Assembly: GCA_002420315.1 (NCBI GenBank)
Contig: DIHU01000163.1
Coordinates: forward strand, 1-15,222
Direction of reading: 5' to 3'
Origin: Akkermansiaceae bacterium UBA5688
Lineage (GTDB): Bacteria > Verrucomicrobiota > Verrucomicrobiia > Verrucomicrobiales > Akkermansiaceae
Length of the DNA: 15,222 bases
Shown in pieces: positions 1 to 7,914 of this stretch. The notes beneath the pieces were generated by a model that worked only from the letters and a program-made list of their open reading frames with translations, made no database searches and was not told where the DNA came from. Both the position numbers and the translations under genes were made by a program. The first letter of the stretch is position 1; the number at the start of each line of letters is the position of its first letter.

Positions 1-1038
1 GAAAAGCATCGTAAAGACTTTACGGTTTTCCAAAATCTTGATCACGGTTTCACAGGCGGTCACCAAGGTGTCCCCGTCCTTCTTAGCGGCGTTCGCCCAA
101 TCCTCGCTCACAATTATTCCGAGGGAAACATAAGCCTCGATCAAAAACTTGCAGAGCATCATGGTGCCGCGACCCGGTTTTCTTCACTGACTTTAGGATG
201 CCGCGAACGCAATCTTCTCAGCTTCACCCGAACCGGCGTCCAAGTTCCCTCCATTGATCTCCGCGCCGCCTACCGCGCGATGTTTCTCGAAGACTCGGCC
301 GAAAAGAAAGCAAGCTCGACCGAAAATTTCAAACGTCACAGTAGTATCCTCGATGTCGTGAAGGATCAGGCTAAGTCACTCAATAAAGAGCTAGGGAAAC
401 AAGACCAAGAAAAGCTCGAGGAATACTTCGACTCCGTCCGGACTCTCGAAAAGAAAATCGTGCAACAAGAGCCCTGGATCAATCGCCCCAAGCCCAAGAC
501 CGATATTCCGGAACCCAATCCCGGCAACGGCACCGCAGAACAACTCAAAGCCACCATCGAAATTATTGCCCTTGCTTTACAAACCGACTCAACCCGTGCC
601 ATCACCTTGTCATCTGGATTTGCGAATGGAGACTTTGGGCTCAACGGAGGTTATCATGGATTTTCCCACCACGGAGAACGACCCGACCCCGTCGCTGCTT
701 TGAAAAAGATTGAAGGCTACCAAATTCAAATGATGTCTTATCTGATCGATCTCCTCAAAGCGCAGGAAGACTCGATCAATGGTGGCACTCTCTTCGATCA
801 CACCTCTATCCTTTACGGCTGTGGAATGGCCGCCGGCACCCATCAGACGAAAAACCTTCCTCTTGTTCTCGCAGGTGGCGGCTTCAAACATGGGGAGCAT
901 AAAGTCTATCCTGACCACGACTCTAATCGGGTTCCCGCTGCTAATCTCCTGCTCTCCATCCTTCAAAATTCCGGACTAGAAATTGATCGCTTCGGATCTA
1001 GCACAGGCGCCCTCAGCGATCTCGAATCTAAGGCCTGA
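1..1038 (+). CDS. DUF1552 family protein, 5' end cut by window edge
   Basis: The reading frame is open from base 1, giving 345 visible residues before the TGA at 1036-1038. Family members are about 430-450 residues, so roughly the first 100 residues (with any signal peptide) lie outside the window. An internal ATG at 280 is not the start: the residues before it match the family well, including the HGFTGGHQGV stretch near residue 15 and the TRFSSLTLG-like stretch near residue 67. Further family hallmarks are a YHGFSHHG motif near residue 220, a GTLFDHTSILYGCGM stretch, LPLVLAGGGFKHG, and the closing FGSSTGALSDL. DUF1552 proteins are abundant in Planctomycetota and Verrucomicrobiota, resemble the DUF1501/sulfatase-like fold and usually sit beside a DUF1592-type cytochrome, as here (12 bases to the next start, probably one operon). 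The molecular function is unknown. Confidence 0.93.
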   Translation, partial: EKHRKDFTVFQNLDHGFTGGHQGVPVLLSGVRPILAHNYSEGNISLDQKLAEHHGAATRFSSLTLGCRERNLLSFTRTGVQVPSIDLRAAYRAMFLEDSAEKKASSTENFKRHSSILDVVKDQAKSLNKELGKQDQEKLEEYFDSVRTLEKKIVQQEPWINRPKPKTDIPEPNPGNGTAEQLKATIEIIALALQTDSTRAITLSSGFANGDFGLNGGYHGFSHHGERPDPVAALKKIEGYQIQMMSYLIDLLKAQEDSINGGTLFDHTSILYGCGMAAGTHQTKNLPLVLAGGGFKHGEHKVYPDHDSNRVPAANLLLSILQNSGLEIDRFGSSTGALSDLESKA

Positions 1039-1050
1039 TCCTTCTTTCCT

Positions 1051-4000
1051 GTGAAAACACGATTCTTTTCACTGGGCTTACTCTGCACCTCATGGGGGCT
1101 CTTCGGCAGTCCGCTTGAGAAAGTGAAACCCTTTCTTGAAACTCATTGTTATGACTGCCACGGCGTCAAAAAACAAAAAGGGGACGTTCGATTCGATACC
1201 CTAGGAAACGATCTTACAAAGATTGAAAATCTAGAAATCTGGCAGGGGATTCTTGATCAACTCAACCTAGGCGAAATGCCTCCCCGCAAGGCACCGCAAC
1301 CTGAGGCGAACGACGTCAACCCTGTCGTGGAGCTCCTGAGCGGCGAACTCAAGGCCGCCTACCAGAAAGCTCGGAGCACCGGCGGACAAACGGTGCTGCG
1401 TCGTCTGAACCGACACGAACTCCGCAATACCTTACGCGATCTCCTTCATCTGAACGGAGCCCACTACCGGCCAGATTCTGCGGGCTCACGACTGACCGAT
1501 AACAACGGAAACGGAAGCGTCGAGCGTACCGGTCATGATCCCCTTCGCTTCTTCCCCGAAGACGAAACGGAGGATGGCTTCTTCAACATTGGTGACAAGT
1601 TGGTCATGTCCGACTTCCTCCTCAAACTCACCCTCGCTGCGGTGGAGGAAACACTCGCCGAAGCCACTCATCTCGAACCGAAACCCGACGTCGAGGCCCG
1701 CACTATCTCGGGCCCCTTCCACAAAGGCCGAAGCAATGGCGAGCACCTCGTCGAAACCGCTTCCCGCGAACTCAACCCCGACTTTGAAATGCTCGCGGTC
1801 GGCTACGAACGTTACGGCCGCCTCTGTCCCCTCGACCTCCGGGGTGGTGTCGGCACCTCCGCCAAATACCACCTGACCATCACAGCCTCTGCCCACAACC
1901 CCGACCACCCGTGGCCTGAAACCCTCCCTCTCCACGAAAAAGATCCCTTCCAACTCTGTCTCAACATCGCCGACACCAAACAAGGCGGCATCGCTGGTAT
2001 CACCTCGACCCCGCTCGCCCTCTGGTCCGTCCCTCCCGATAGCAAAAAACACACCTTCACTCACACCACCTGGATCGATAAAACCTGGACTCCTTGGATC
2101 GGATGGGAAAATGGCCCGCCCGCCCGACCCTTTCGCGTCGAAAAACTCGTCGAAGAACATTTCCCCAACGACTTTACCCAGCGTCCTGACAAAAAAACCG
2201 ACAAGGACGCCCACGAACGTTGGCCCATCGAACTCGCCAAAGTTCTCCACCGCAACGGCTACCCTGGCCCACACCTGCGCATCCACAGCCTCACTCTGGA
2301 ACCCATCATCGAGAGCTGGCCACCGCCAAGTCACACCACACTTTATGGAAGCGGCTCGGGGAAGAAGGCCGAGATTCGCGACCTCATGAAGGCCTTCGCC
2401 ACGCGCGCCTTCCGGCGTCCGGTGACTGACTTCGAGATTGAGCCCTTTGTCCAACTCGTCCTGCGTCAACAAGTCGACCCTCTTGTGGAAATGGCAGGAG
2501 GCATTCAGAATCTCACTTATCGGGTTTACGAAGGAAAGTGGAGCAAGCTTCCTGAATTCGACACTCTCAAACCGGTCGCCCAAGGCAAACTTCCCAAAGG
2601 CTATCTCGACATCAAAGCCGCCAAACGTAACGAGTATTATGGCATTGTATTCGAGGGTAAGATTGATGCTCCAAAAGCCGGTGAATACACTTTTGAAATG
2701 GCTTCTGATGATGGCGCCCGAATTCTCATCGATGGAAAGAAAGTCGTCGAACACGACGGCCTCCACGGGCAGGAATTACGAAAAGGAAAAGTGGAGCTCA
2801 AGGAAGGCCAACACACGATCCGGGTGGAGTATCTCGCCTATGGAGCACCCAACGGATTTCGAGCCGGATGGACCGAACCAGGGTCTAACCACGCCAAACT
2901 TTCGGTCGAAAGCCTACGCCAAAAGAATAAGCAGAAGCCTAAAAAAGAGGCCCTCCCTCCCCTCATTGGGGCGATGCAAGATGGCTATGCCGCGATTCTT
3001 TGCTCACCTCAATTTCTCTACTTAAAAGAAAAACCAGGACCACTCGATGACTTCGCAATCGCATCACGGCTAAGTTACTTCCTCTGGTCGTCGATGCCGG
3101 ACGCGAGACTTCTCGAACTAGCCAAAGCGGGTAAACTTCAGAATCCTGCGGAGCTCGAACGGCAGGTCGAGCGCATGCTTCAAGATTCCAAAGCCGCCGC
3201 ATTCACCCGCCATTTTTCCTCCGCTTGGCTACGGCTCGACAAGCTTGGCAAAATGCCTCCATCCGGAGGCGATTTCCAATTTTACAAGAACCTTAAAGTT
3301 GAGCCCATGCTCCTCAAACAAGTCACAAGTTATTTCGAAGAAATCCTCAACACCAATGGTCGTATTTCAGAATTTATTGATTCCGACTATACCTACATGA
3401 ACCAAGTTCTAGGTAAGTGGATTTACCGGCGAGAAGATATCCGAGGCGCACGTCTCCGAAAGGTCAAACTTGACGATCCGCGTCGTGGCGGGATCTTTAC
3501 CCAACCAGGAATTATGACCGCGACTGCCAACGGAGTCGACACCTCGCCTGTCATCCGAGGCACCTGGGTTCTCGAAAATATCCTTGGAACTCCTCCCTCA
3601 CCCCCCCCGCCGGATATCGAACCTCTCCCGACTGACACCCGTGGCGCCGTCACGATTCGCGAACGTTTAGATCTACATCGCAAAAACGAGTCCTGCTCAT
3701 CCTGCCATGCGAAGATCGACCCCATGGGTTTTGCCTTTGAAAACTTCGATGTGGTTGGTCGCTGGCGTGATCGTTACAGGGGTGTCAACAAACCCATCGA
3801 TACCAAATCAACGACCACCACCGGGAGAGAGATTGCTGATATCATTGAGTTCAAGAACATGCTCAAGGAACGCGAATCTCAAATTGTCCAGTGCCTCACT
3901 GAAAAAATGCTTACCTACGGGACTGGCCGAAGACTAGAAGCGATCGACCGCGGAAAAATAAACCGCATTATCAAGGAGCTTGGTGAAAAAGAAAATCGTC

Positions 4001-4053
4001 TACGCGACCTCGTTCACCTTGTCGTCAAAAGCGATCTCTTTCTCAACAAGTAA
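1051..4053 (+). CDS. Exported DUF1592-type cytochrome (PSCyt1, DUF1587, DUF1595 with nested PA14, DUF1592, DUF1588, DUF1585)
   Basis: 1000 residues from a GTG start. A signal peptide covers about residues 1-19. Order of parts: a PSCyt1 cytochrome-like domain with a haem-attachment motif CYDCH (C33, C36, H37); DUF1587 from about 115 (RRLNRHELRNTLRDLL); a carbohydrate-binding-like beta region about 200-440; the first half of DUF1595 about 448-476 (TRAFRRPV); a PA14 domain about 488-625 (YTFEMASDDGARILIDGKKV); the second half of DUF1595 from about 636 (AAILCSPQFLYL); DUF1592 about 665-790 (SRLSYFLWSSMPDARLL); DUF1588 about 808-905 with a second CxxCH (C882, C885, H886); and DUF1585 to the end. 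The architecture is typical of planctomycete/verrucomicrobial c-type cytochrome-like proteins, thought to be periplasmic redox proteins. Substrate and partner are unknown; the upstream DUF1552 protein is the likely partner. PA14 folds often bind carbohydrate, so a glycan role is possible. There is no clear Shine-Dalgarno sequence. Confidence 0.95.
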   Translation: MKTRFFSLGLLCTSWGLFGSPLEKVKPFLETHCYDCHGVKKQKGDVRFDTLGNDLTKIENLEIWQGILDQLNLGEMPPRKAPQPEANDVNPVVELLSGELKAAYQKARSTGGQTVLRRLNRHELRNTLRDLLHLNGAHYRPDSAGSRLTDNNGNGSVERTGHDPLRFFPEDETEDGFFNIGDKLVMSDFLLKLTLAAVEETLAEATHLEPKPDVEARTISGPFHKGRSNGEHLVETASRELNPDFEMLAVGYERYGRLCPLDLRGGVGTSAKYHLTITASAHNPDHPWPETLPLHEKDPFQLCLNIADTKQGGIAGITSTPLALWSVPPDSKKHTFTHTTWIDKTWTPWIGWENGPPARPFRVEKLVEEHFPNDFTQRPDKKTDKDAHERWPIELAKVLHRNGYPGPHLRIHSLTLEPIIESWPPPSHTTLYGSGSGKKAEIRDLMKAFATRAFRRPVTDFEIEPFVQLVLRQQVDPLVEMAGGIQNLTYRVYEGKWSKLPEFDTLKPVAQGKLPKGYLDIKAAKRNEYYGIVFEGKIDAPKAGEYTFEMASDDGARILIDGKKVVEHDGLHGQELRKGKVELKEGQHTIRVEYLAYGAPNGFRAGWTEPGSNHAKLSVESLRQKNKQKPKKEALPPLIGAMQDGYAAILCSPQFLYLKEKPGPLDDFAIASRLSYFLWSSMPDARLLELAKAGKLQNPAELERQVERMLQDSKAAAFTRHFSSAWLRLDKLGKMPPSGGDFQFYKNLKVEPMLLKQVTSYFEEILNTNGRISEFIDSDYTYMNQVLGKWIYRREDIRGARLRKVKLDDPRRGGIFTQPGIMTATANGVDTSPVIRGTWVLENILGTPPSPPPPDIEPLPTDTRGAVTIRERLDLHRKNESCSSCHAKIDPMGFAFENFDVVGRWRDRYRGVNKPIDTKSTTTTGREIADIIEFKNMLKERESQIVQCLTEKMLTYGTGRRLEAIDRGKINRIIKELGEKENRLRDLVHLVVKSDLFLNK

Positions 4054-4056
4054 TTC

Positions 4057-4881
4057 TTACTGGAAGCTCCGATAAGCTTTCATTTCTCGGAGGATCGTTG
4101 GAATTGCAGCATCCATCGATTTGTAACGCGCTACATCATCTGGCATTGTTCGCAGCTTTTCAGCCGTTGTATCCCAGACGCTAGGATCTTCTGCGAGTTC
4201 CTTCAAAGGGGTTGTTTCAATTCGGATTCCCATGAGAACACCATCAGAAAGACCAGTGAAAAGCTGATGCTCAATACGCAAATAGACTTCATCTAAACTC
4301 AACGTTTCGTCCAGACGCTTGCGATTCAGATCCGGATGATAATCAAGCGCATCACTTCGAGTGAAACTCCAATTCTCTCGACAATATGATTTTCCTGGCT
4401 CCAGCTTTTCCAAAAACCGCTTGATCATTTCTCCAATCTGCGGATTCAACCGCGGCACGACCCCATGTACTTGATCAAGCGTCTTCCCGATAGCATGTCG
4501 TAGATCCCACGAAGACGGAAAACACACTGACCCGGCAGCCACTTGGCTCGTTTGGCGATCCATGAAGAGTAGATCAGCCTCCCATTGCTTCGAGAGCAGT
4601 TTAAGATTACGTGGTTCCTTCGCAACAACCTGCTCCCATTCCAGAGCTAGATCCCATGCCTCTTCCACTAGATTTTCTCCTTCTTCAATACAAGCCGAAT
4701 AGCGCTCAAAGCTCTCTTCTAATTGACGATTTCGTTTCAGTAAAAGCTCACCGCTTTCATCCTGCCGAGCGAAAAAAGACTTCGCATCTCCCTTGCGCAT
4801 TCGAAAAGCCCACTCGAATCCTCCTGGCGAAAAAAGCCGTTTCCAAAAAGGATTTTTTGATTCTTTGCCAAATGCTTCCAA
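4057..4881 (-). CDS. DUF3445 / haem-dependent oxidative N-demethylase alpha-like protein
   Basis: 274 residues. I recognise the DUF3445 (HODM_asu-like) family by the ordered blocks VCFPSSWDL at 119-127, a VHGVVP block at 138-143 (family form IHxPVP), the R168-E-N-W171-S block, LRIEHQLFTGL at 201-211 followed by GIRIETTPL, and a C-terminal MPDDVARYKSMD. The characterised member is the haem-binding catalytic subunit of a Pseudomonas oxidative N-demethylase, which removes methyl groups from secondary amines with a PAS-like haem fold; it works with a separate flavin reductase subunit. No reductase gene is visible here, so the substrate and even an enzymatic role are inference. No signal peptide is seen, so it should be cytoplasmic. 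The start is TTG at 4881: the frame upstream meets a stop at 4897-4899 with no ATG or GTG, and the next ATG (residue 28) would remove family-like sequence. It converges on the cytochrome gene with 3 bases between stops. Confidence 0.82.
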   Translation of the reverse strand: MEAFGKESKNPFWKRLFSPGGFEWAFRMRKGDAKSFFARQDESGELLLKRNRQLEESFERYSACIEEGENLVEEAWDLALEWEQVVAKEPRNLKLLSKQWEADLLFMDRQTSQVAAGSVCFPSSWDLRHAIGKTLDQVHGVVPRLNPQIGEMIKRFLEKLEPGKSYCRENWSFTRSDALDYHPDLNRKRLDETLSLDEVYLRIEHQLFTGLSDGVLMGIRIETTPLKELAEDPSVWDTTAEKLRTMPDDVARYKSMDAAIPTILREMKAYRSFQ

Positions 4882-4908
4882 CTTCGTTATCGTGAACTAA
4901 GAAAGGTG

Positions 4909-4936
4909 TTGAGAAAGTCTAATATTAGTCGATTAT
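4909..4936 (+). promoter_or_regulatory. Candidate sigma70-type promoter for the repeat protein gene
   Basis: TTGAGA at 4909-4914 (5 of 6 to the -35 consensus) is separated by 16 bases from GATTAT at 4931-4936 (4 of 6 to the -10 consensus), giving a leader of roughly 70 bases before the ATG at 5015. The spacer holds a perfect 10-base palindrome, CTAATATTAG (4919-4928), which could be an operator or chance. The region is the 133-base gap between two divergent genes. This is pattern matching only. Confidence 0.25.
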
Positions 4937-5014
4937 CAGAGCTCTCGCTTCTGCGGCTTTCTGTCCACCGGCCATGGCAAGCGGAATTAATAGTGGCGGA
5001 AATCTCCCAAAAAA

Positions 5015-5695
5015 ATGAAACATATCCTAACCAAAGCTCAATCCAATAAGCCCCGCATTCTTCAGATATGCGTCCTGCTTGCCTCAACCGCTTTCCTTCC
5101 TCTCGGCATTGCTCGGGCACAGGAGAGAAAGCCAAAGAAAAAAACGAACCTTGAGCAAATGAGCGACGAGCGTCAAAGGGCGGTCTTCCAAAAAATTCGA
5201 GAGGCTGTCGCTGCCGGGGACCTCACGAGAGAAGAAGCCGCCAAAAAAATGGAGGCCATCAAAAAACGTAGCCAAAGCGATAACGGGCTACGTGCCAAAT
5301 ACGCGGAGGCTGAGGCCAAAATGAAAGCTGCTGTTGCAGCCGGAAAAATGACGCGGGCCGAAGCCGAAAAACGGCTCTCCCGACTCGCCAAACAACTCAA
5401 AGCAACATCGGGAAATAAGCCTGCCAACGAAAAAATGCAGGCCGTCGCTGAGGAAATTGAGGAAGCCCGAAAAGCCGGAAAAATTACCGATGAGGAAGCT
5501 CGAGAAAAACAGGAGGCCCTCCGGCGCCGTGTCGCAGGCTCCGGAAAAGCCAACGACCAACGCATGCGCCGTCAAAAATATGCTGATGCCGAACGCAAGC
5601 TAAAGAAAGCTGTCGAGGCCGGTGAGCTCAGTGAAGAAGCTGCCAAAAATCGCCTCATGCAGTTCAAAAACCGCCTCTGGCCGGACAAAGAATAG
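5015..5695 (+). CDS. Exported protein with four SHOCT-like helical repeats
   Basis: 226 residues. The N-terminus is basic, then hydrophobic at about 15-31, with a probable signal peptidase site after ARA (residues 33-35). The rest is highly charged, rich in Lys, Glu, Ala and Arg and probably all helical. Four copies of a unit of about 27 residues occur at about 59-85, 101-128, 146-172 and 195-221, each with a core of the form A-x-x-A-G-(D/K/E)-(L/M/I)-(T/S)-x-x-E-A followed by a basic helix. Copies 2 and 4 also share a KYAEAE/KYADAE lead-in. The core resembles the SHOCT short domain (GxITxEEFxxKK), so I infer helical hairpins; no catalytic residue stands out. Similar repeats occur in unannotated planctomycete and verrucomicrobial exported proteins. 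Function unknown: a periplasmic oligomerising or protein-binding role is a guess. It is probably monocistronic, with a terminator 16 bases after the stop. Confidence 0.85.
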   Translation: MKHILTKAQSNKPRILQICVLLASTAFLPLGIARAQERKPKKKTNLEQMSDERQRAVFQKIREAVAAGDLTREEAAKKMEAIKKRSQSDNGLRAKYAEAEAKMKAAVAAGKMTRAEAEKRLSRLAKQLKATSGNKPANEKMQAVAEEIEEARKAGKITDEEAREKQEALRRRVAGSGKANDQRMRRQKYADAERKLKKAVEAGELSEEAAKNRLMQFKNRLWPDKE

Positions 5696-5710
5696 GACAA
5701 AACCTTATCT

Positions 5711-5740
5711 GGCCCTGCCCTACTTGGCAGGGCCTTCTTT
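5711..5740 (+). terminator. Intrinsic terminator of the SHOCT-like repeat gene
   Basis: A perfect 9-base-pair GC-rich stem, GGCCCTGCC (5711-5719) with GGCAGGGCC (5726-5734), encloses a 6-base loop and is followed by TTCTTT. It lies 16 bases after the stop at 5695. The opposite orientation has no U-tract, so it acts on plus-strand transcripts and separates this gene from the next one at 5795. Confidence 0.85.
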
Positions 5741-5794
5741 CCAACTTATCCCTCGCCAAACTTCTGCAATTCTGTTCCTACTACTCGTAGTTTC

Positions 5795-6520
5795 ATGAAA
5801 ATCATTCCACCTTTGGCCCTTCTCTTCTCCCTCGCCGCTCTTGCCATTTCCCTCATCCGACAACCCGAACCTTCACTCGAAAAATCCTCTCCGTCAACCG
5901 CTCGGCTCGAAACTAGAATCCGCTCCCTCGAGAACGAACTCGCCCAACTCGCCAATGCGACAAGGCAACCCGTCAACGAATTTCAAGATCCTCTCACCAA
6001 CCAATCTGACTCCAATTTACCACTCGATCCAAAAGATAGTGCTCCAACCAAACTCGAACAACAACTCAGCGACCTCGGTGTTCTCGAGCACTTCCGGAAA
6101 CAAAAAGCAAAGCTAGCAGAAGCCCGTTCCATCGTCCTGGACTCCGAGCGAGACCAATGGGAAAGAGTCAAAACTCTCTCTTCACTCAAAGAGGGCGGAG
6201 AAATCGACGATAAAATCGTTTCCTCCATGATGCCTCTCTGGACCGCTTCACTCGAAGACCCAAAAGGTGGATACCTTCGCTGGCAGCTCCTCGAAAATCT
6301 ACGCGGGACGACCAATGGAGAATTCCGGACCAATATCCTTGAGTGGATCGGTGAAGAAGAATCTTCGAAAATGCGTGGCCAGGCACTCGAAACTCTGGCT
6401 CCCATGGCTAGTGATCCCAACGTTACCGAATGGCTCGAATACCTCGCCGAAAATGATTCTGAACCACGAATCCAAGAACGCGCGCTTGGGATTCTCGGAA
6501 ACAACAACGAAGGTAAATAA
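5795..6520 (+). CDS. Membrane-anchored coiled-coil/HEAT-like protein, function unknown
   Basis: 241 residues. A hydrophobic segment at about 5-21 (LALLFSLAALAISLI), with only one basic residue before it, looks like a signal anchor rather than a cleaved signal. A likely coiled coil follows at about 34-56 (regularly spaced Leu, ARLETRIRSLENELAQL), then a Ser/Asn/Pro-rich linker to about 86. The C-terminal part, about 88-236, is helical and contains HEAT/armadillo-like helix pairs, for example WERVKTLSSL, RWQLLENLRG, MRGQALETLAPM and RIQERALGIL. I do not recognise the family. The architecture suggests a periplasmic protein-interaction module tethered to the inner membrane. The ATG follows a terminator, so the gene has its own promoter, which I could not identify with confidence. 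It converges on the sialidase-like gene, 54 bases away. Confidence 0.8.
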   Translation: MKIIPPLALLFSLAALAISLIRQPEPSLEKSSPSTARLETRIRSLENELAQLANATRQPVNEFQDPLTNQSDSNLPLDPKDSAPTKLEQQLSDLGVLEHFRKQKAKLAEARSIVLDSERDQWERVKTLSSLKEGGEIDDKIVSSMMPLWTASLEDPKGGYLRWQLLENLRGTTNGEFRTNILEWIGEEESSKMRGQALETLAPMASDPNVTEWLEYLAENDSEPRIQERALGILGNNNEGK

Positions 6521-6574
6521 GGACAAAACTCTCAGTCCTCCCCTTCTTTCCCAAATTTGATCATAAGAAGACTA

Positions 6575-7774
6575 TCACTCGCCCGCCTTCGCGGTGATCT
6601 TCACATGGAAAACTTTGTTGTGTTGACCCTTGCGCTTGCCAAGACGCATTAGGCCTTCCCCACAGGTCACCCAACTTTCGTGGTCGCTAATGCGGCAAAC
6701 CCCAGAATTCCCCAGCGTTGCTTGATTCTCCGCAATTAGAACACGTTCCGTTTTCCGCATCACCTGCAGGGTTTCCGGATTGACCTGCGCAATAAAGAGA
6801 GGGGCACGATGCCGGAATATGTGGTCATTACTTGCGCCCTTGCGAGTATAAACGAGAAAGAGTCCTCCGCCACAGGTCACCCAATGCTGCTGCGTGTTAT
6901 AACTGCCAAGGGGCAAGCCGTCGTCAAAAGTCCACTCACGAACCGGGTCAAACTTCAGTCCGTCCTTTGAGCTAGTCACATATGCGGAATGATCAGCTCG
7001 TAGGGTCAGGAAGTAGCGACCTTCAAACTCCGTCAATGAGGGTTCGTAGAGACCACGATCTCGGGGGATGTTCAGTTCAGTTCCATGTTCGAGATAAGTC
7101 AGCGTTTCACCATCAAAGCGACAACGGGCCACCGTGCTGGTGTAGTTGTGCTTTTGGACATCTGCGACGTAGCGCACCGGCAGGAAGATTTCTCCATTTG
7201 ATAAATCCACCCGCTGGTTATTTCCTGCATTACAAGCGGTGATCTTTCGTCCAGAATGATCTTTCTCCGGCATATCGAGAAATTTCATTTCTCCCCAAGT
7301 TTTAGTCAGGGGATCCGCTACAGCATAGGACACTTTCTCACGCAAGCGCTTCTCTTCGGTCCCCTTTGCAAAATTGAAAGTTTTTCCAGTGGTAAGGACC
7401 GTCCCTGACTTAGCGTGCCAAGTCGGCCAAAGATCACCTGGAGCAACCTCGAATCCATCGGGCTGTCTCACACGCTGGAGCGACTTAATGAGCACTGGTT
7501 TACTCCATGTCCTTCCACCATCGCGACTAAGTGCTTGGTAAACGTCATGAAAGTCATGCGAAACGCCCTTGCCTGTCTCCGACATCGTCGTAATCCATAC
7601 TGGGTCATCCCCCGGAACAAAAGCCGTCCGCGCCTGCCACCAATCCCACTTATCGGTTCCTTTGATAGAACCGAGACTCTCGAATTCAAGAGCGATTGGC
7701 TCAAGAGGATGAGCAGTCGCTAGGAGGACGAGACTTCCCAAATAGGTGCCCGTGGTGGTAAGAAAGGTATTCAA
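6575..7774 (-). CDS. Exported sialidase-like (BNR-repeat) beta-propeller protein
   Basis: 399 residues. A hydrophobic N-terminal stretch to about residue 21 suggests export, although it lacks basic residues. One perfect Asp-box, S83-R-D-G-G-R-T-W90 (SxDxGxTW), and one degenerate copy near 268-275 (SSKDGLKF) mark a sialidase-type propeller. NNQRVDLSNGEIFLPV (185-200), LYEPSLTEFEGRYFLTLR (242-259; E244 is a candidate for the conserved Glu) and QQHWVTCGGGLFLVYTRKG (295-313) match a planctomycete/verrucomicrobial family usually labelled exo-alpha-sialidase. I do not see the classical bacterial FRIP motif, so cleavage of sialic acid is not assured and another uronic or nonulosonic acid glycan could be the substrate. 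The start is TTG at 7774, the only possible start before an upstream stop at 7793-7795. It follows the esterase gene in the same direction after 140 bases, which fits a joint glycan-degrading role. Confidence 0.83.
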   Translation of the reverse strand: MNTFLTTTGTYLGSLVLLATAHPLEPIALEFESLGSIKGTDKWDWWQARTAFVPGDDPVWITTMSETGKGVSHDFHDVYQALSRDGGRTWSKPVLIKSLQRVRQPDGFEVAPGDLWPTWHAKSGTVLTTGKTFNFAKGTEEKRLREKVSYAVADPLTKTWGEMKFLDMPEKDHSGRKITACNAGNNQRVDLSNGEIFLPVRYVADVQKHNYTSTVARCRFDGETLTYLEHGTELNIPRDRGLYEPSLTEFEGRYFLTLRADHSAYVTSSKDGLKFDPVREWTFDDGLPLGSYNTQQHWVTCGGGLFLVYTRKGASNDHIFRHRAPLFIAQVNPETLQVMRKTERVLIAENQATLGNSGVCRISDHESWVTCGEGLMRLGKRKGQHNKVFHVKITAKAGE

Positions 7775-7914
7775 GAATTCAGATTTAAGGTACTATTCAT
7801 GGAGCAAGCTCAGCTCTAAGAAAGTCGAAAATGCTCGGGAGATTACGACCACCATTGCGGTCCGTTCGTGTTTGTTGGAATCAACTATTTTCTTCGCAAG
7901 GGTGGCTTGAGATT

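Noticed and set aside
1486..2766. A 426-codon open frame on the minus strand opposite the cytochrome gene.
   Set aside because: The plus-strand protein has clear family domains throughout; the antisense frame shows no recognisable motif and is explained by codon bias of the real gene.
3601..3608. A run of eight C within the cytochrome gene, a possible slippage tract.
   Set aside because: It encodes the Pro-rich stretch normal for DUF1588 domains and the frame is intact; nothing shows phase variation.
5695..6530. The same bases AGGACAAAAC follow or overlap the stops of two neighbouring genes (5695 and 6520).
   Set aside because: Ten bases only, no similarity beyond that and unrelated proteins; treated as chance.
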